Assembly (NCBI RefSeq): GCF_002099425.1
Contig: NW_018344037.1
Coordinates: 9,447,001-9,511,000 of the forward strand
Length of the DNA: 64,000 nucleotides
Direction: 5' to 3'
Source: Phascolarctos cinereus
Taxonomy: Eukaryota > Chordata > Mammalia > Diprotodontia > Phascolarctidae
Below are positions 11,875 through 22,069 of this stretch, piece by piece. How positions within the stretch are numbered: the first letter of the stretch is position 1; the number at the start of each line of letters is the position of its first letter. The position numbers and the translations under genes are program-made. Below the pieces are notes generated by a model. It did no database searches, was not told where the DNA came from, and saw only the letters and a list, made by a program, of their open reading frames with translations.

Positions 11875-12110
11875 TTAGAATCATAACATTTTAGAATTGA
11901 AATGGACCTTAGAGTTCATTTAATCTAATCTTTTCTTCGTCCAGACAGGTGTTATAGTAGTATTAAATACCCATGTTGATGTCAAGCTCCTTCATTTCAG
12001 CATAGATGTGAAAGGATTTGACCAAGGTCAATGTTGTAGCTAGGCTTCAAAACAATGTGGATCTTTTGATTTTCAGTCCAATAGTCTCTTCAACACAAGA
12101 AAATATACAC
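11875..12110 (-). mobile_element. MIR-family SINE
   Basis: 'GAATTGAAATGGACCTTAGA' and 'GTTCATTTAATCTAATC', then 'GACCAAGGTCAATGTTGTAG', fit an inverted MIR/Ther-type SINE. An unmatched stretch of about 50 bp lies in the middle. Confidence 0.6.
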
Positions 12111-13450
12111 AATTAAAATATCCTTCATTTTCAACATTTTCAATAGTAGTAGAGAGGAATATTCTGGGAAAATATCTCATTTATCTACCAAAATAAAACG
12201 AATCAAAGATCTAGTTTGTCATCTAAAATATATTTAGGATCTAGAAGTTTATTTGGAATCCTAAAGTTGATCTTTTTAAAATTTTAGAATCTAAAATTGA
12301 TCCTAAAATTATCACTGTGTATAGTTTCTTGGATAGTAGAGAATATTTGACTAGAAACTAAAGTGAATTGAAGAAGTGAAATTTAGGGAAAAGTAAAATT
12401 ATTAGTTTGAGTATGTGCATTTTTTACTCTTTAATTATTTTGCAGTTCTGAAATATGATCATTCCTCTCAAATGAAGCAGACAAGAGTAGCTTTTAATGT
12501 CCCCAAAAATGCACATCAAATATAAAAAGTGTGATTGTGCTGCAATCATAAATCAATGAAAAATATGCCTGTTCAGGAAACCTTCACTCAACTGAATTAT
12601 AAGGTGCTAACTTACAGCTGAAGTAGAGAAAAATGTAGCCTGTATCTAAAATAGAAATATATTTGAAACTCATTTGCTTTTCAAAAGGATATATTGATAT
12701 CTTGTAAACTTCCTTAACTTTATTTATTCATCTTGTGGTCATACTTTATGAATACTTTATGGGAGTGAAATGATAGCTCTGATGTCCTCATTATTTAATA
12801 TCTGTTATGCACACTGAACTTAGGCAAGGAGCAAACTATCTTTTCTCAAGGAGATTTTTATGAAACAATTTGTAGGCTACTAAAGCAAGGCAAAGCTCAA
12901 TATAGCTTTCGGTACATTAGCCCAGTTTGAGTACCATGAAAACAGTTAGTGTCTGAATGGAATTTCGTAATTGGTCTAATATGATGACAGGAATTCTACA
13001 TTCATACTATGGAAGTCCAACCATAATGATCCAGTAAAGTCCATCTGACAATTTGATTTGAGAAATTATAATTACCCATTGATCATTTCAACCCTTTAAC
13101 AACTATGTTGTTCTTTTAATATAGAATTTGAATGATTACAGAAAGCAATGGGAATCATATGAAAGCTAGAGAATGAAGTTCCCTTTAATTTGATCAGTTT
13201 ACATCTCAACTTAAAAACATTTTAACTTAATTTGAAAAGTAGGCTCTCAAATTTTTATGATGACTTGAAAAATTCAAACACAAATAGTCTAAGTGTAGTT
13301 ATAGAAATAAAGACGTATTTTTACTGACCCACAAATAACTAATAGTGTTTGTGACCCTATTTTCCAGAACACAAACCTATCGTAAATATGAGGACAAAGT
13401 GAGAGGCTGGAGGCACAAGATCCCCTTGAGTTTCACTGACTCAAAGTATG
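12110..13450. other. No gene seen, unassigned A/T-rich DNA
   Basis: No repeat family, coding signal or RNA gene recognised. Confidence 0.45.
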
Positions 13451-14010
13451 GCAGATCACCATAATAACAAGGATCTATATGGGCTTGGTGAAAGTAAAAA
13501 TCAATAATTTGGTATGGTTTGAGAGAGACTGAAATTCTATACTATAGAAATTGGTAACTACAGGAATATAGGTGGTGAAGGAGAGAGGCAATTCACAGAT
13601 TGGAACATGTTGAAGAGGGTAATTTATTTTGTAAAGCATAAGAGAGTGGTTGCCACTGAATATTGTAATCACCAAGGATGATGCCCAGGCATGAGATGGA
13701 AAGAAATAAATTGGCTTAGGTATTAAAATCATTCAGAAAGATAGAGGGGTAACTTGGTGGTCATGAGAAGACAACAAGGATAGAAAAGTACACTTCAAAA
13801 TTTTATTGAGTAATTGTGATGGTGGAAGGTTGGGCAGAAAGCATCAGTTGGGAATAAGGCAAATAAGTTCTTCAAATCATGTTAATAGTAAAGTTGAAGA
13901 AGGAGTGTTTTCAAGTGGAGAGAGTTGCAATGTATGTGGGGGAGGACCAGATATTGTTCTTGTGAAGAGGCAGAAGAAATGTTGGGGAAAAAAAGGGTAG
14001 TTTGTTGAGA
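13450..14010. other. Purine-rich unassigned block, possible old repeat
   Basis: The plus strand is strikingly G/A-rich with the texture of an antisense LINE (as in the antisense L2 blocks), but I cannot match it to a family. The minus-strand 85-codon frame (13475-13732) and the plus-strand 64-codon frame inside it show no known motif. Confidence 0.35.
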
Positions 14011-14089
14011 ATCAAGTCACAGGGTTCTAATTAGCCCCAATATCTCCAGTAGATCTGGCTAACAGTCTTCCATTCCCATGGGAAGTGGT

Positions 14090-14412
14090 TTCATACTTCT
14101 GGAATAACCTCTACATCACTGCCAATCAAAACCCCTTTCTGTTGTTCAAGGAAGATCCATCTCATATGGTATGTTTTATGCATTCCCCTACTCTCCCTGG
14201 CCAGAAAAGATTTCTCTTGCCTTTGAATTCTCATAGCGTTTGGTGTCTCTCTTATATACTTTAAATTTTGTATTAGGATTGTTTGAATAACATGTGAACC
14301 CTTCATTAGATTATTACTTCCCTGAAATTATAGCATATTTCCTGATCATCTCTGTATATCCCTCACACCTCAGACAGTGCTTTGGACATAGTAAATAGTC
14401 AATAAAAGTTTG
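14090..14412 (+). mobile_element. L2 3' end
   Basis: It ends with 'TCAGACAGTGCTTTGGACAT' and 'AGTAAATAGTCAATAAAAGT', the L2 terminus. Upstream 'TTAGATTATTACTTCCCTGA' occupies the place of 'tagaatgtaagctccttga'. Confidence 0.75.
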
Positions 14413-14437
14413 TTCAATTTGAATTCATTGACAGCTG

Positions 14438-14580
14438 ACATTGTTCTAAATGTATTTTCTCTCCCACTACAATGTGAGCTCTTTGAGAGCACAAAATGTT
14501 TTACCTTTCTATTTCTGTCCCCAACACTTACCTCAGTACTTTACACAAATAAATGCTTATTAAATGCTTTATTTATTCAC
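14438..14580 (+). mobile_element. L2 3' end, second copy
   Basis: 'CTACAATGTGAGCTCTTTGA' followed by 'CTGTCCCCAACACTTACCTC' and 'AATAAATGCTTATTAAATGC' is a second independent L2 terminus. It follows the first within 30 bp. Confidence 0.8.
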
Positions 14581-14634
14581 TCATCCATTCATTCGCATCC
14601 TATTGATTCCTATTTTCTTATTAGTATAGAGGAA

Positions 14635-14805
14635 AAAGTACCAGATGTGGTGCCTGGAATCTCAGCTCTATTACTTACTTCTTGTGTCAAATTGGGAAAA
14701 TATCAATTCCTTAGGCTTCAGTTTTTTCAAGTGTAAATTGAGGAGTGGTAGCAGATGATATTGAATGCCCCTTTAGATTCTAAATCTATGATCTTTTGGT
14801 CCTGG
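14635..14805 (+). mobile_element. MIR/CORE-SINE
   Basis: 'GATGTGGTGCCTGGAATCTC', 'TCTATTACTTACTTCTTGTG', 'GGCTTCAGTTTTTTCAAGTG' and 'GATTCTAAATCTATGATC' follow the order of a sense CORE-SINE whose 3' part ends in 'aaatctatgatcc'. Confidence 0.7.
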
Positions 14806-15290
14806 TTTTACTTTTTGATGACTCTTAGAGCAAACGCTTCTCTCTGGTATAGGAATCCCTCCCTCCCCACTCTTTGCCCTTAGAAGTTGTCCAAATGCTA
14901 ATAGCAATATTGTAAGTTTTTTACCCTCTTTTTAATGTGTCTCTAAAGAGGTTTCTTGATTAGCTATGTACTGATGGTCACTAAGTAATATGCAGGGAAC
15001 AGGCAGGCTTCAGTGAATTCTTATTATTTGTACAACTGAGGGTTGCCTAGAGAAACAATTATAAAAATGATATAGGAAATTGCTGCAGCCTGGCTTCTTC
15101 TGCCTTGCCAAGGAGTAAGTACTATTCCACCAACGTACTTCCTACTTTTCCCAAAGTGTCTTGGAGGAAAATACATCATTTGTTCCCTTTGCACAAGCAC
15201 ATCTGGTAACAGGCAAGTCAAGCGTTAGACAATAACTCCATCCTCTTTTGGGAGCAGGTAACAAATCATTCACAGATTCATTTAATGAAT
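14806..15290. other. No gene seen, unassigned DNA
   Basis: No repeat or coding signal recognised. Confidence 0.45.
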
Positions 15291-15294
15291 CTTC

Positions 15295-15530
15295 ACAGAA
15301 TTTCTGCTATGTATCATACAATAGATTGGGAGATGGAAGGGGCTTTAAAGGCTATCTATTCTAACTCATCCAATTACATCCTCATTTTACAGATGAGGAA
15401 ACTCAGGTACAGAAAAGTTAAGTGACTTGCGTAAGATCACCGAAGTAGTAAGTAAGAGTTGAGATTCAAACTGACGTCATCCGACTCCAAATCCATTCAT
15501 CTTTCCACTGTACCTTGCTGCAGTTCAGGC
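15295..15530 (-). mobile_element. MIR/Ther-type SINE, well preserved
   Basis: It reads antisense with 'CCTCATTTTACAGATGAGGA', 'AAGTTAAGTGACTTGCGTAA', 'GATCACCGAAGTAGTAAGTA' and 'CTTTCCACTGTACCTTGCTG'. The CORE is one of the better preserved in the window. Confidence 0.85.
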
Positions 15531-15629
15531 ACTGGGCCAAATGTTGGAAGGAGACAAAGAACAGTAAAGCAAGGCCACTGACCTCAGGGAGTTTATAGTC
15601 TAGTGAATCAGGCACTAGGAACAACTTTA
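15530..15629 (-). mobile_element. L2 3' end, interrupted by a SINE
   Basis: 'TTCAGGCACTGGGCCAAATG' and 'CTGACCTCAGGGAGTTTATA' are the antisense L2 terminus. The tract is cut by the SINE that follows. Confidence 0.7.
15617..15629. repeat. Target-site duplication, left copy
   Basis: AGGAACAACTTTA, identical to 15801-15813, flanks the SINE. Confidence 0.9.
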
Positions 15630-15800
15630 TTTTTTTTGTTTGTTTGTTTTTTTGCTTTTAGGCAATTGGGGTTAAGTGACTTGCCCAGGGTCACACAGCT
15701 AGTAAGTGTCAAGTGTTTGGTCTGAGTGCAGATTTGAATTCAGGTCCTCCTGACTTCAGGGCTGGTGCTCTATCCACTGCACCACCTAGCTGCCCCTACC
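15630..15800 (-). mobile_element. tRNA-derived SINE (marsupial SINE1/WSINE1-like)
   Basis: A poly-T/TTTG tail, then 'GTTAAGTGACTTGCCCAGGG' and 'TCACACAGCTAGTAAGTGTC', ends in the inverted tRNA-like head 'CCACTGCACCACCTAGCTGC'. It is flanked by a perfect 13-bp target-site duplication, so both ends are original and the copy is complete. It is close to the other two copies at 50.2 and 56.3 kb. Confidence 0.95.
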
Positions 15801-15813
15801 AGGAACAACTTTA
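15801..15813. repeat. Target-site duplication, right copy
   Basis: AGGAACAACTTTA, a perfect match to 15617-15629. Confidence 0.9.
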
Positions 15814-15859
15814 GAGTGGTCATCGATTTATTTCACTGTCATTAGTGATTATGACTTAT

Positions 15860-15925
15860 AGACTGACAATACACAAAGACACACGTGCAAACACATTCAT
15901 GGGCACACACATACATAAACAAATG
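15860..15925. repeat. Imperfect (CA)n
   Basis: CA-rich degenerate simple sequence. Confidence 0.6.
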
Positions 15926-16049
15926 ACAATTTCACCTCAAATAGTCACAACCATTTTATATGCAATAACAGGTTTCGTCGGTTAGTCAGACAGCTGTCTA
16001 ATTTATCCACATTGATTTCACTAGTTTGGGCATCGGAGGTCTACCATTC

Positions 16050-16200
16050 ATGTCTCACTTTTGATGTGAATTATGTGCTTGACTTTGTGCTACTTGCTTA
16101 TCCTCACTAGACCTCAGTTACCTCATTTGTAAAATGAGGAGATTGGACTCAGTTTCTTCTAAATCCCTTATTGCTCTAGAGCTATGATCCTGTGTTCCTG
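16050..16200 (+). mobile_element. MIR/CORE-SINE 3' part
   Basis: 'GACCTCAGTTACCTCATTTG' followed by 'TAAAATGAGGAGATTGGACT' and 'GAGCTATGATCCTGTG' is a sense CORE-SINE. The tRNA head is lost. Confidence 0.75.
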
Positions 16201-16291
16201 TGTCAACTGAAGAAACAAATTTGAATGGTATTAATTCTGAAATGACTAGTCATTTGAATATTTTTTTAAAAGAGGGCATCCTTTTTTCCCT

Positions 16292-16355
16292 AAGTGGATC
16301 AATATTCCTTAAATGCATTGCTAAAGTGGATCAATATTCCTTAAATGGATTGATA
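16292..16355. repeat. Two-copy tandem duplication, 32-bp period
   Basis: Units 16292-16323 and 16324-16355 both begin AAGTGGATCAATATTCCTTA and differ at only a few positions near their ends. Confidence 0.9.
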
Positions 16356-16359
16356 AACT

Positions 16360-16855
16360 CATTTATTCTTCATATTCACACTTGTTAGTAATTTCTCTCC
16401 CCGTAACAATTTAATATTTTAATTCTAGTTTAACCAGATATGGAAAGCTGAATTGTCATTTTTTAACCATCTCTTTTTAGGGCTACATTTTTTTTTATTT
16501 GTTTTTAGGTTTACATGTTTGAAATGTTGCATGGTGAAATCTAGATGACAACCTAGATGGATAACTTGTCTTAGATGATGTATATATTTTTCAGGCCTAT
16601 TGACTGTCTGATTAATGACAGATAGAAAATTATTACAAAAATGGTAGCATCTCATTAATTCTGTGTGTAATTTGCATGCCATATCCCTGTGAACATTTTA
16701 TGTTTGGCTCACTGTCAACCAGCGTCCTTGTGACTATGGAATAGCTTGTTTTCTACCTTTAAGAAATCTCGATTACACTTGTATGTAACAAAATGGGGAT
16801 AAGAATCTTCGGGGGTCACAGGAAATGATTGAGTTATTTTATGAAGAGGTTTGGA
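16360..16855. other. No gene seen, unassigned DNA
   Basis: The 85-codon minus frame at 16425-16682 shows no motif. No repeat is assigned. Confidence 0.45.
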
Positions 16856-16857
16856 GG

Positions 16858-17055
16858 ATTAATGGAAACAGTATTGGTCTGGTAGTCAGAGGCCTTAAGT
16901 TCTTTCTGTATGCTATTAGCTTGCCTACCATTTAACCTAGGGTAATTCAACTCATTCTTCTGGACCTCATTTTCCTTATCTCTAAAATGAAAGGATTGAA
17001 CACAATAATCTCTGACATCCATTCGAGCTCTAATTTTCATGATTCTATGAGAGGT
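16858..17055 (+). mobile_element. MIR/CORE-SINE
   Basis: 'GGTCTGGTAGTCAGAGGCCT', 'CCTCATTTTCCTTATCTCTA', 'AAATGAAAGGATTGAACACA' and 'TTTTCATGATTCTATGA' give head, CORE and 3' part in sense order. Confidence 0.75.
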
Positions 17056-17287
17056 CATAAAAAAGTACTACATACTAAAATGCATTTAGTATTTTCCAAG
17101 CTAAGAACTGATTTTTAAATTTACCTGAAACAAAGCATATAAATACAACACACACAAATACAAACGTGCTACTAATATAAACTGAAACCACATAAAAAAT
17201 AAAACAGATTTTGGCTTGAACATGTTTTATAACATCTATCAAACTTAAATAGCTTTATTATAAGAGAAAGCCATTTTAAGTTAGAAT

Positions 17288-17415
17288 ATATGAGACCTTG
17301 GGCAAGTCACTTAACTTTTCAAGGCTTCAATCTTCTAATCTATATAATGAGTTGCTTGGCTTCTAAAGCCCAGTTAAGTCTTTGATCCTATGAATTTATG
17401 ATTCTATGATAGCTG
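17288..17415 (+). mobile_element. MIR/CORE-SINE 3' fragment
   Basis: 'GACCTTGGGCAAGTCACTTA' starts in the CORE, and it ends with 'GAATTTATGATTCTATGA'. The head is missing. Confidence 0.75.
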
Positions 17416-17514
17416 TATTAACAACCAACCAGATTTGGTGGGTATAAAAATATGATGCAAAGTTTATAAAAACAAAGAAATTTTCCCAAAGCCTCAAAGG
17501 GCTCAAAACCCAGG

Positions 17515-17765
17515 CAACTCTCATCCCCCTCCTGTTACATTCTTTGGACTGGATACCACTACTCACCTGTACCTTGTATTTTATCCTTCCCAGTTCTTTT
17601 CAATTTTCTTTTGTGTGTCTTCCCTCATTAGATTGTAATCTCCTTGAAGACAGGAACTATCTTTGCTTTTGTCTTATTTTAATCCCCAACACTTAGCACA
17701 ATGCTTGGCACATAGTAGGTGCTTAATACATATTTAGCAATTATTATTATTGAAATAATTTTACA
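17515..17765 (+). mobile_element. L2 3' end
   Basis: 'TAGATTGTAATCTCCTTGAA', 'TCCCCAACACTTAGCACAAT' and 'GCTTGGCACATAGTAGGTGC' form a clear sense L2 terminus, with a final short (ATT)n. Confidence 0.85.
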
Positions 17766-17769
17766 AGCA

Positions 17770-18310
17770 TTACACAAAGACAAAATGAATATTTCTTTCC
17801 ATCAAGGATGTTGCACTTTAATGGGCAGAAGGGGAAGAAAAAATATGTACACATATATACATGTATGTAAAATATAAACCAAGTCAATAAAAGATAATTT
17901 TTGGAGGTGTCTGAGATACTAACAAAGGAAGGAGAATCAGGAAGGGCCTTTCATAGGAAATGCTTTATGAACTGAACTTTTGAGGAAACTAGGGGTTTTG
18001 AAGAGGCAGCAATAAAAAGGAAACCCAACCCCAAATTGTAAGATAACTTATATAAAGGGACAGAGACATAGATGGAATGTTCTATGGGGAAGAGCACGTT
18101 GCCTTGTCTGACTGGAATGTAAAGTATATGAAATGAAATGATGTATAACAAATTTGGAAAGGTAGGCTGGGGCCAGATTGCAAAGGACTTTAAATACTAA
18201 ATAGTGGAATTTGTATTTTATCCTACAGGCAACAGGGAGTAACTAGAGCATTCATAGTAAGGGAATAATTTGATTAACCTTTTGCTTTAGGAATTTCACT
18301 TTATCAATTG
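17770..18310 (-). mobile_element. L2 LINE 3' half, antisense
   Basis: It starts with a diverged antisense terminus ('ACACAAAGACAAAATGAATA', 'CACTTTAATGGGCAGAAGGG'), then has 'GGAAGGGCCTTTCATAGGAA', 'GGCTGGGGCCAGATTGCAAA', 'GGACTTTAAATACTAAATAG' and 'CAACAGGGAGTAACTAGAGC' in the correct order for an inverted L2. Its 3' end abuts the sense L2 terminus just before it. Confidence 0.8.
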
Positions 18311-19045
18311 CATGGTGTATGAATATGTGAACAAAATGAAACATTTTTTTTAACATAATAGAGGACATAATTTAAACTGGTATGTTTTACTTTTAATTCC
18401 AAATGAGATTTGCCAAATGAGGTTTAATACTTTCCTTATTGAGGTACTTTCTTCATTATACAAGTATTTATGCAGAGAAGTATCATTAAATTATGAATTT
18501 CATTCACTTCTAAATTTCCTATAGCAAATATGGTCCAAACCCAGGATATATGAAATCTGATATTAATCAATACCCAATAAAGCCATAACCAATTCTAAGT
18601 GTGTGCAGGGCAGATTAAGTTGTAAGAGATGATGATGCAGACAATAGGGAGATATGCAGACTGTGGCAGACATGCCAGGAAAGCAGTTGACTTGTTTTTC
18701 ATAAAGTTCAGAGTTGTCAGGGAAAAGGAATTTAGGAGAGGACTATATCATGGTGATAGGAATGAGGGAGATGTTGTATCAGGTTCCACAACTTCAAGGG
18801 AGGCACATTATTATTTGGCCACAGGGAGGAAGCATTCCCCATGGAGTATCACTTCTTGCAGCAAAATCCTATTACCTCATATTGGCTATAACACAAATGG
18901 CTAAAAAGAAAACATAAAAATGTCAAATTTTCATTCAGTTGAACTAGATTTCAGAGGGGGATTAATGATCAATGTCTCCATTATGATTGCACTGAGATTT
19001 TCAGAACCTACAATATAATTTTTATGATGCTTTAGGATGGATAAG
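18310..19045. other. No gene seen, unassigned DNA
   Basis: Two overlapping plus frames of 67-91 codons (18629-18917) have no recognisable motif and lack any exon or promoter context. Confidence 0.45.
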
Positions 19046-19049
19046 CTTG

Positions 19050-19300
19050 GAATAGGGGATGAAGAGCTGGCTTTGAGACAGAGACCAGCTTCTGAGATAC
19101 ACTGGCTATGTGACCCTGGATATGTCTCTTACCCTCTCAGAGTGTCCTATGCAAATTTCTAACACTATAATTTGTAGGGGAGGTGCTGATCTGCATTGGT
19201 AGAAGAAGTTTCCTCATTAGGGAGTTCTGTGTACAACTGGAACCACAGGTACAGTTCCCAGGTCTATCCCTTTAAGACAGAAAGGATGTCACATACTTTA
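19050..19300 (+). mobile_element. CORE-SINE, 'GATCTGCATTGGTAGA' subtype
   Basis: 'CTATGTGACCCTGGATATGT' (CORE), then 'AGGTGCTGATCTGCATTGGT' and 'AGTTTCCTCATTAGGGAGTT' and 'CCACAGGTACAGTTCCC'. This 3' type differs from the L2-tailed MIRs and recurs at 47.5 kb and, weakly, at 20.1 kb. Confidence 0.7.
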
Positions 19301-19975
19301 TTATTCTTAGTTATCTATAGAAAGAAATATAAATTTTTCTGCTTGTCTTAGGACTATAAAAATTTTTCCTATTCAACCTTTCTTGTCCTCATTGCCACCC
19401 CATTATTTTGATATTTAATTAATTTCTGTTGAATGTGTTTTTGAATTCTTTGTGGTGGAGAATCTAATAAATATATTAATTGTAAGGTTGAACAAGTTTT
19501 AATGCAACTCTTTTGGTTTTTGTTTTCTGCATACAACCATTTCCATTATTTTTTCTTTCTGTTTGGCCAGTCAGTTAATTCTTGAGGAATCCCAAATTTT
19601 CCAGAACGCCTTGACCAGACTAAATTTCATCATACAACTTCATATTCTTTGTTTTTTTTTCTTCTTCCCTCCCTAAAAGATGCAGAAAAACAAATAAAGA
19701 TCATGAAAACAAAAACATATAAAATGGTTAATTACAAGGTACTTTGAGAGGGCAATACATTTGAAAAAAGCTGGAAAAGTCAGGAAAAGTATGTAAAGAA
19801 ACTTGTGCTTGAGAAAGATTCTGTGTAGTTGAAGTGAGAAGAGAATGAATTCTAGGAATTCTCTGCAAAATCAAGGAGATAGGAGATGAAATGTAGTGCA
19901 TGAGAAACAGAGAAAATCAGTTTGGCTAGATCACACATGTTTTTGTGTGTTTTAATTTTATTTTTCTAAAATACT
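19300..19975. other. No gene seen, unassigned DNA
   Basis: A/T-rich, with no repeat family or exon recognised. Confidence 0.45.
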
Positions 19976-19984
19976 TTAATTACA

Positions 19985-20205
19985 GAGAAGCAGTGTGTCA
20001 TAGCTGATAAAAAAAATGACTTCAGACACAAGAAGGGCTTACTTCAAATCCCACCTTTCACCAGGTATTGCCTTAGTGACCCTGAGCAAGTCACTTAACC
20101 TTTCAGTGCTCCAGGAAACTATTACTCTGAATTACAAAGGTACTGATAGCTTACTTTCATAGATGGTGTTTCCTCACCAGGGGATCTCTACACGAATTAA
20201 ATTAT
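19985..20205 (+). mobile_element. CORE-SINE, 'GATCTGCATTGGTAGA'-related subtype
   Basis: 'CTTAGTGACCCTGAGCAAGT' and 'CACTTAACCTTTCAGTGCTC' are well-kept CORE. The 3' part 'GTTTCCTCACCAGGGGATCT' resembles the subtype at 19.2 kb. Confidence 0.75.
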
Positions 20206-20228
20206 AGGCTCTATCAGCTTTCTCCCTC

Positions 20229-20314
20229 TCTTCCTTCCTTCCTTCCTTCCTTCCTTCCTTCCTTCCTTCCTTCCTTCCTTCCTTCCTTCCTTCCTTCCTT
20301 CCTTCCTTCCTTCT
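20229..20314. repeat. (TTCC)n microsatellite, about 21 units
   Basis: A long uninterrupted tetranucleotide run with pyrimidines on the plus strand. Short TTCC clusters continue near 20333-20348. The minus-strand frame (KEGR repeats) is its translation, not a gene. Confidence 0.97.
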
Positions 20315-20409
20315 TTGCCCTTCTATTCCCATTCCCTTCCTTCCTTTCTGTATGAAGAAGGATAGATTAAATATGGGCAAATCATCTGAATAAAGTTGCT
20401 CCAGCTCCA

Positions 20410-21440
20410 ATTAATCTTGCCAAACCAAGGGATTCTAGAATCCTTGCCTGTGCCACAGGTTTTGGTCAGTTTACAGACCATGAAAATCTGGCTTTTAAAA
20501 AGCTTGAGTGGAAGCTATAGTTTTACTTTCAGTAAGAGAGAAAATAACAATGATTTTTCAAAATAAATAAAACCTCTTTAAATGAGTTAAAGAAATAAAA
20601 AAAACCTTTAACAGTATCATTATATAATTTTGGGAGGGTTTAACTATAGGATTTTATTTTATTTTTTTCTTTCAAAGAGTGTTTTTAGTTTGTTGCAATA
20701 TTCAGTACGAGTTAATTTTACACCTAGATAATCTTTAAAACCTGCCTGCAAACAATCAAAGGCATGTGAACAACACTGAATATCTCTTTCTTCCACGTAC
20801 AGCAAATGATATTGCTTATTCCTCTTACCAGGATTACTAAGGTGAATATTATGTTGATTTTTTTTAAAGTATAGATTTACTCCTCAGTGTTTGAAAAAGT
20901 AAGTCTACAAGGCAAAGACATGAGCACATGAATATAGTATACACATTTTATTTTTAAGTAACTCATCGTTTGTCAACATCTTTGAGGACTGAATCATTCT
21001 ACCTAATTGAAGTTATTCTCCAAATTAAAGAAAAGAATCCTTTAATTTTTATATTAATCCATTTTAATGGAAATAGGCCTAAAACAAGACATTTTCCTGT
21101 TTACTTAAATAAGTCATAATAAACATAATTTAACTTTTTTTCAATGACCCTGGGCCATTGTTATGAGTATTCAATAATGCACTATGTGGTAATATAGTTT
21201 TTATTTTTTTACCAGCTTTTCTTCCCCCTCTCTCTTCATCTGCCTAGCAGATGTAAATTCGCCTACGGCCCTTTTGCCTACTTTTAAATAGCTTCTGCAA
21301 ACTTCTACTTTGTTGCTTCCCTTGAATTTTTGACTGAAAAAAAGATAATTATGCTAGTTAAGTTCTATATATTAAAAAAGGGTGAACAAATGGCTCAGCT
21401 ACAAGAGTAAAGTATTTCACTTCAATGTCACAGCTATTTG
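20410..21440. other. No gene seen, unassigned A/T-rich DNA
   Basis: No repeat family or exon recognised. Confidence 0.45.
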
Positions 21441-21559
21441 GGATTGGCAGAACATATATGTACAAACATTTATATATTCTGTTGTATGTCCAAAAGGATT
21501 GAGTGTGACTTGTAGTTAAGAATGTGTACATATATGGTATAAATTATGAAATATATAAG

Positions 21560-21650
21560 CAATGTACCAGAATTTATATGTATTTATATATTTATATATC
21601 CGTAACTTACATATACACACATATATGTATATGTACATATGTTTGTGTTG
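21560..21650. repeat. (TATA)/(TATG)-rich simple sequence
   Basis: Interrupted alternating TA and CA units. Confidence 0.75.
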
Positions 21651-21882
21651 TGTACTTCTAGCAGTATGAGGGCAGTTTTTACAGAGGTGCAGGTAGACAG
21701 ATAAGTGCCTACCACATAAATCAAGGTTTCTGAATTGAAATCATAATTTTAAAACTGAGGATTCAAAAGGATTTTGTGATCTCTTTGATTTGAAAATTTA
21801 CTCCAGAGTGCAGAGTAAAACCCATTTTTGCTTGGCCAACCTGTGAGACTCTTTTCCGTGTCCTTCCATAAGTTCTCTACAG

Positions 21883-22065
21883 CAGAGATGTCAAACCTGG
21901 GCATTGGACTGCAAAACTCCTGAGCCAGAAGAACCAGATTAAAAAGTAATTGGGAAATCCTTAACAAAATACAATACAGTACAACACAGATGATGTTAAT
22001 TTGTGGTTTTCTAAGTCAATATGCTTCCTGAAGTGATTGGTTTCTATTTGAGTTTGACACGACTG
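21883..22065. mobile_element. Non-autonomous hAT-like MITE
   Basis: The left end CAGAGATGTCAAAC and the right end GTTTGACACGACTG form imperfect terminal inverted repeats around about 155 bp of internal sequence. The 'gatgtcaaac ... gtttgacac' termini match a hAT MITE type I recall as frequent in mammals. An 8-bp target duplication could not be confirmed, so the superfamily rests on the termini alone. It has no coding capacity. Confidence 0.65.
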
Positions 22066-22069
22066 CCTA

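Noticed and set aside
20174-20410. Lys-Glu-Gly-Arg repeat protein
   Set aside because: Translation of the (TTCC)n tract.
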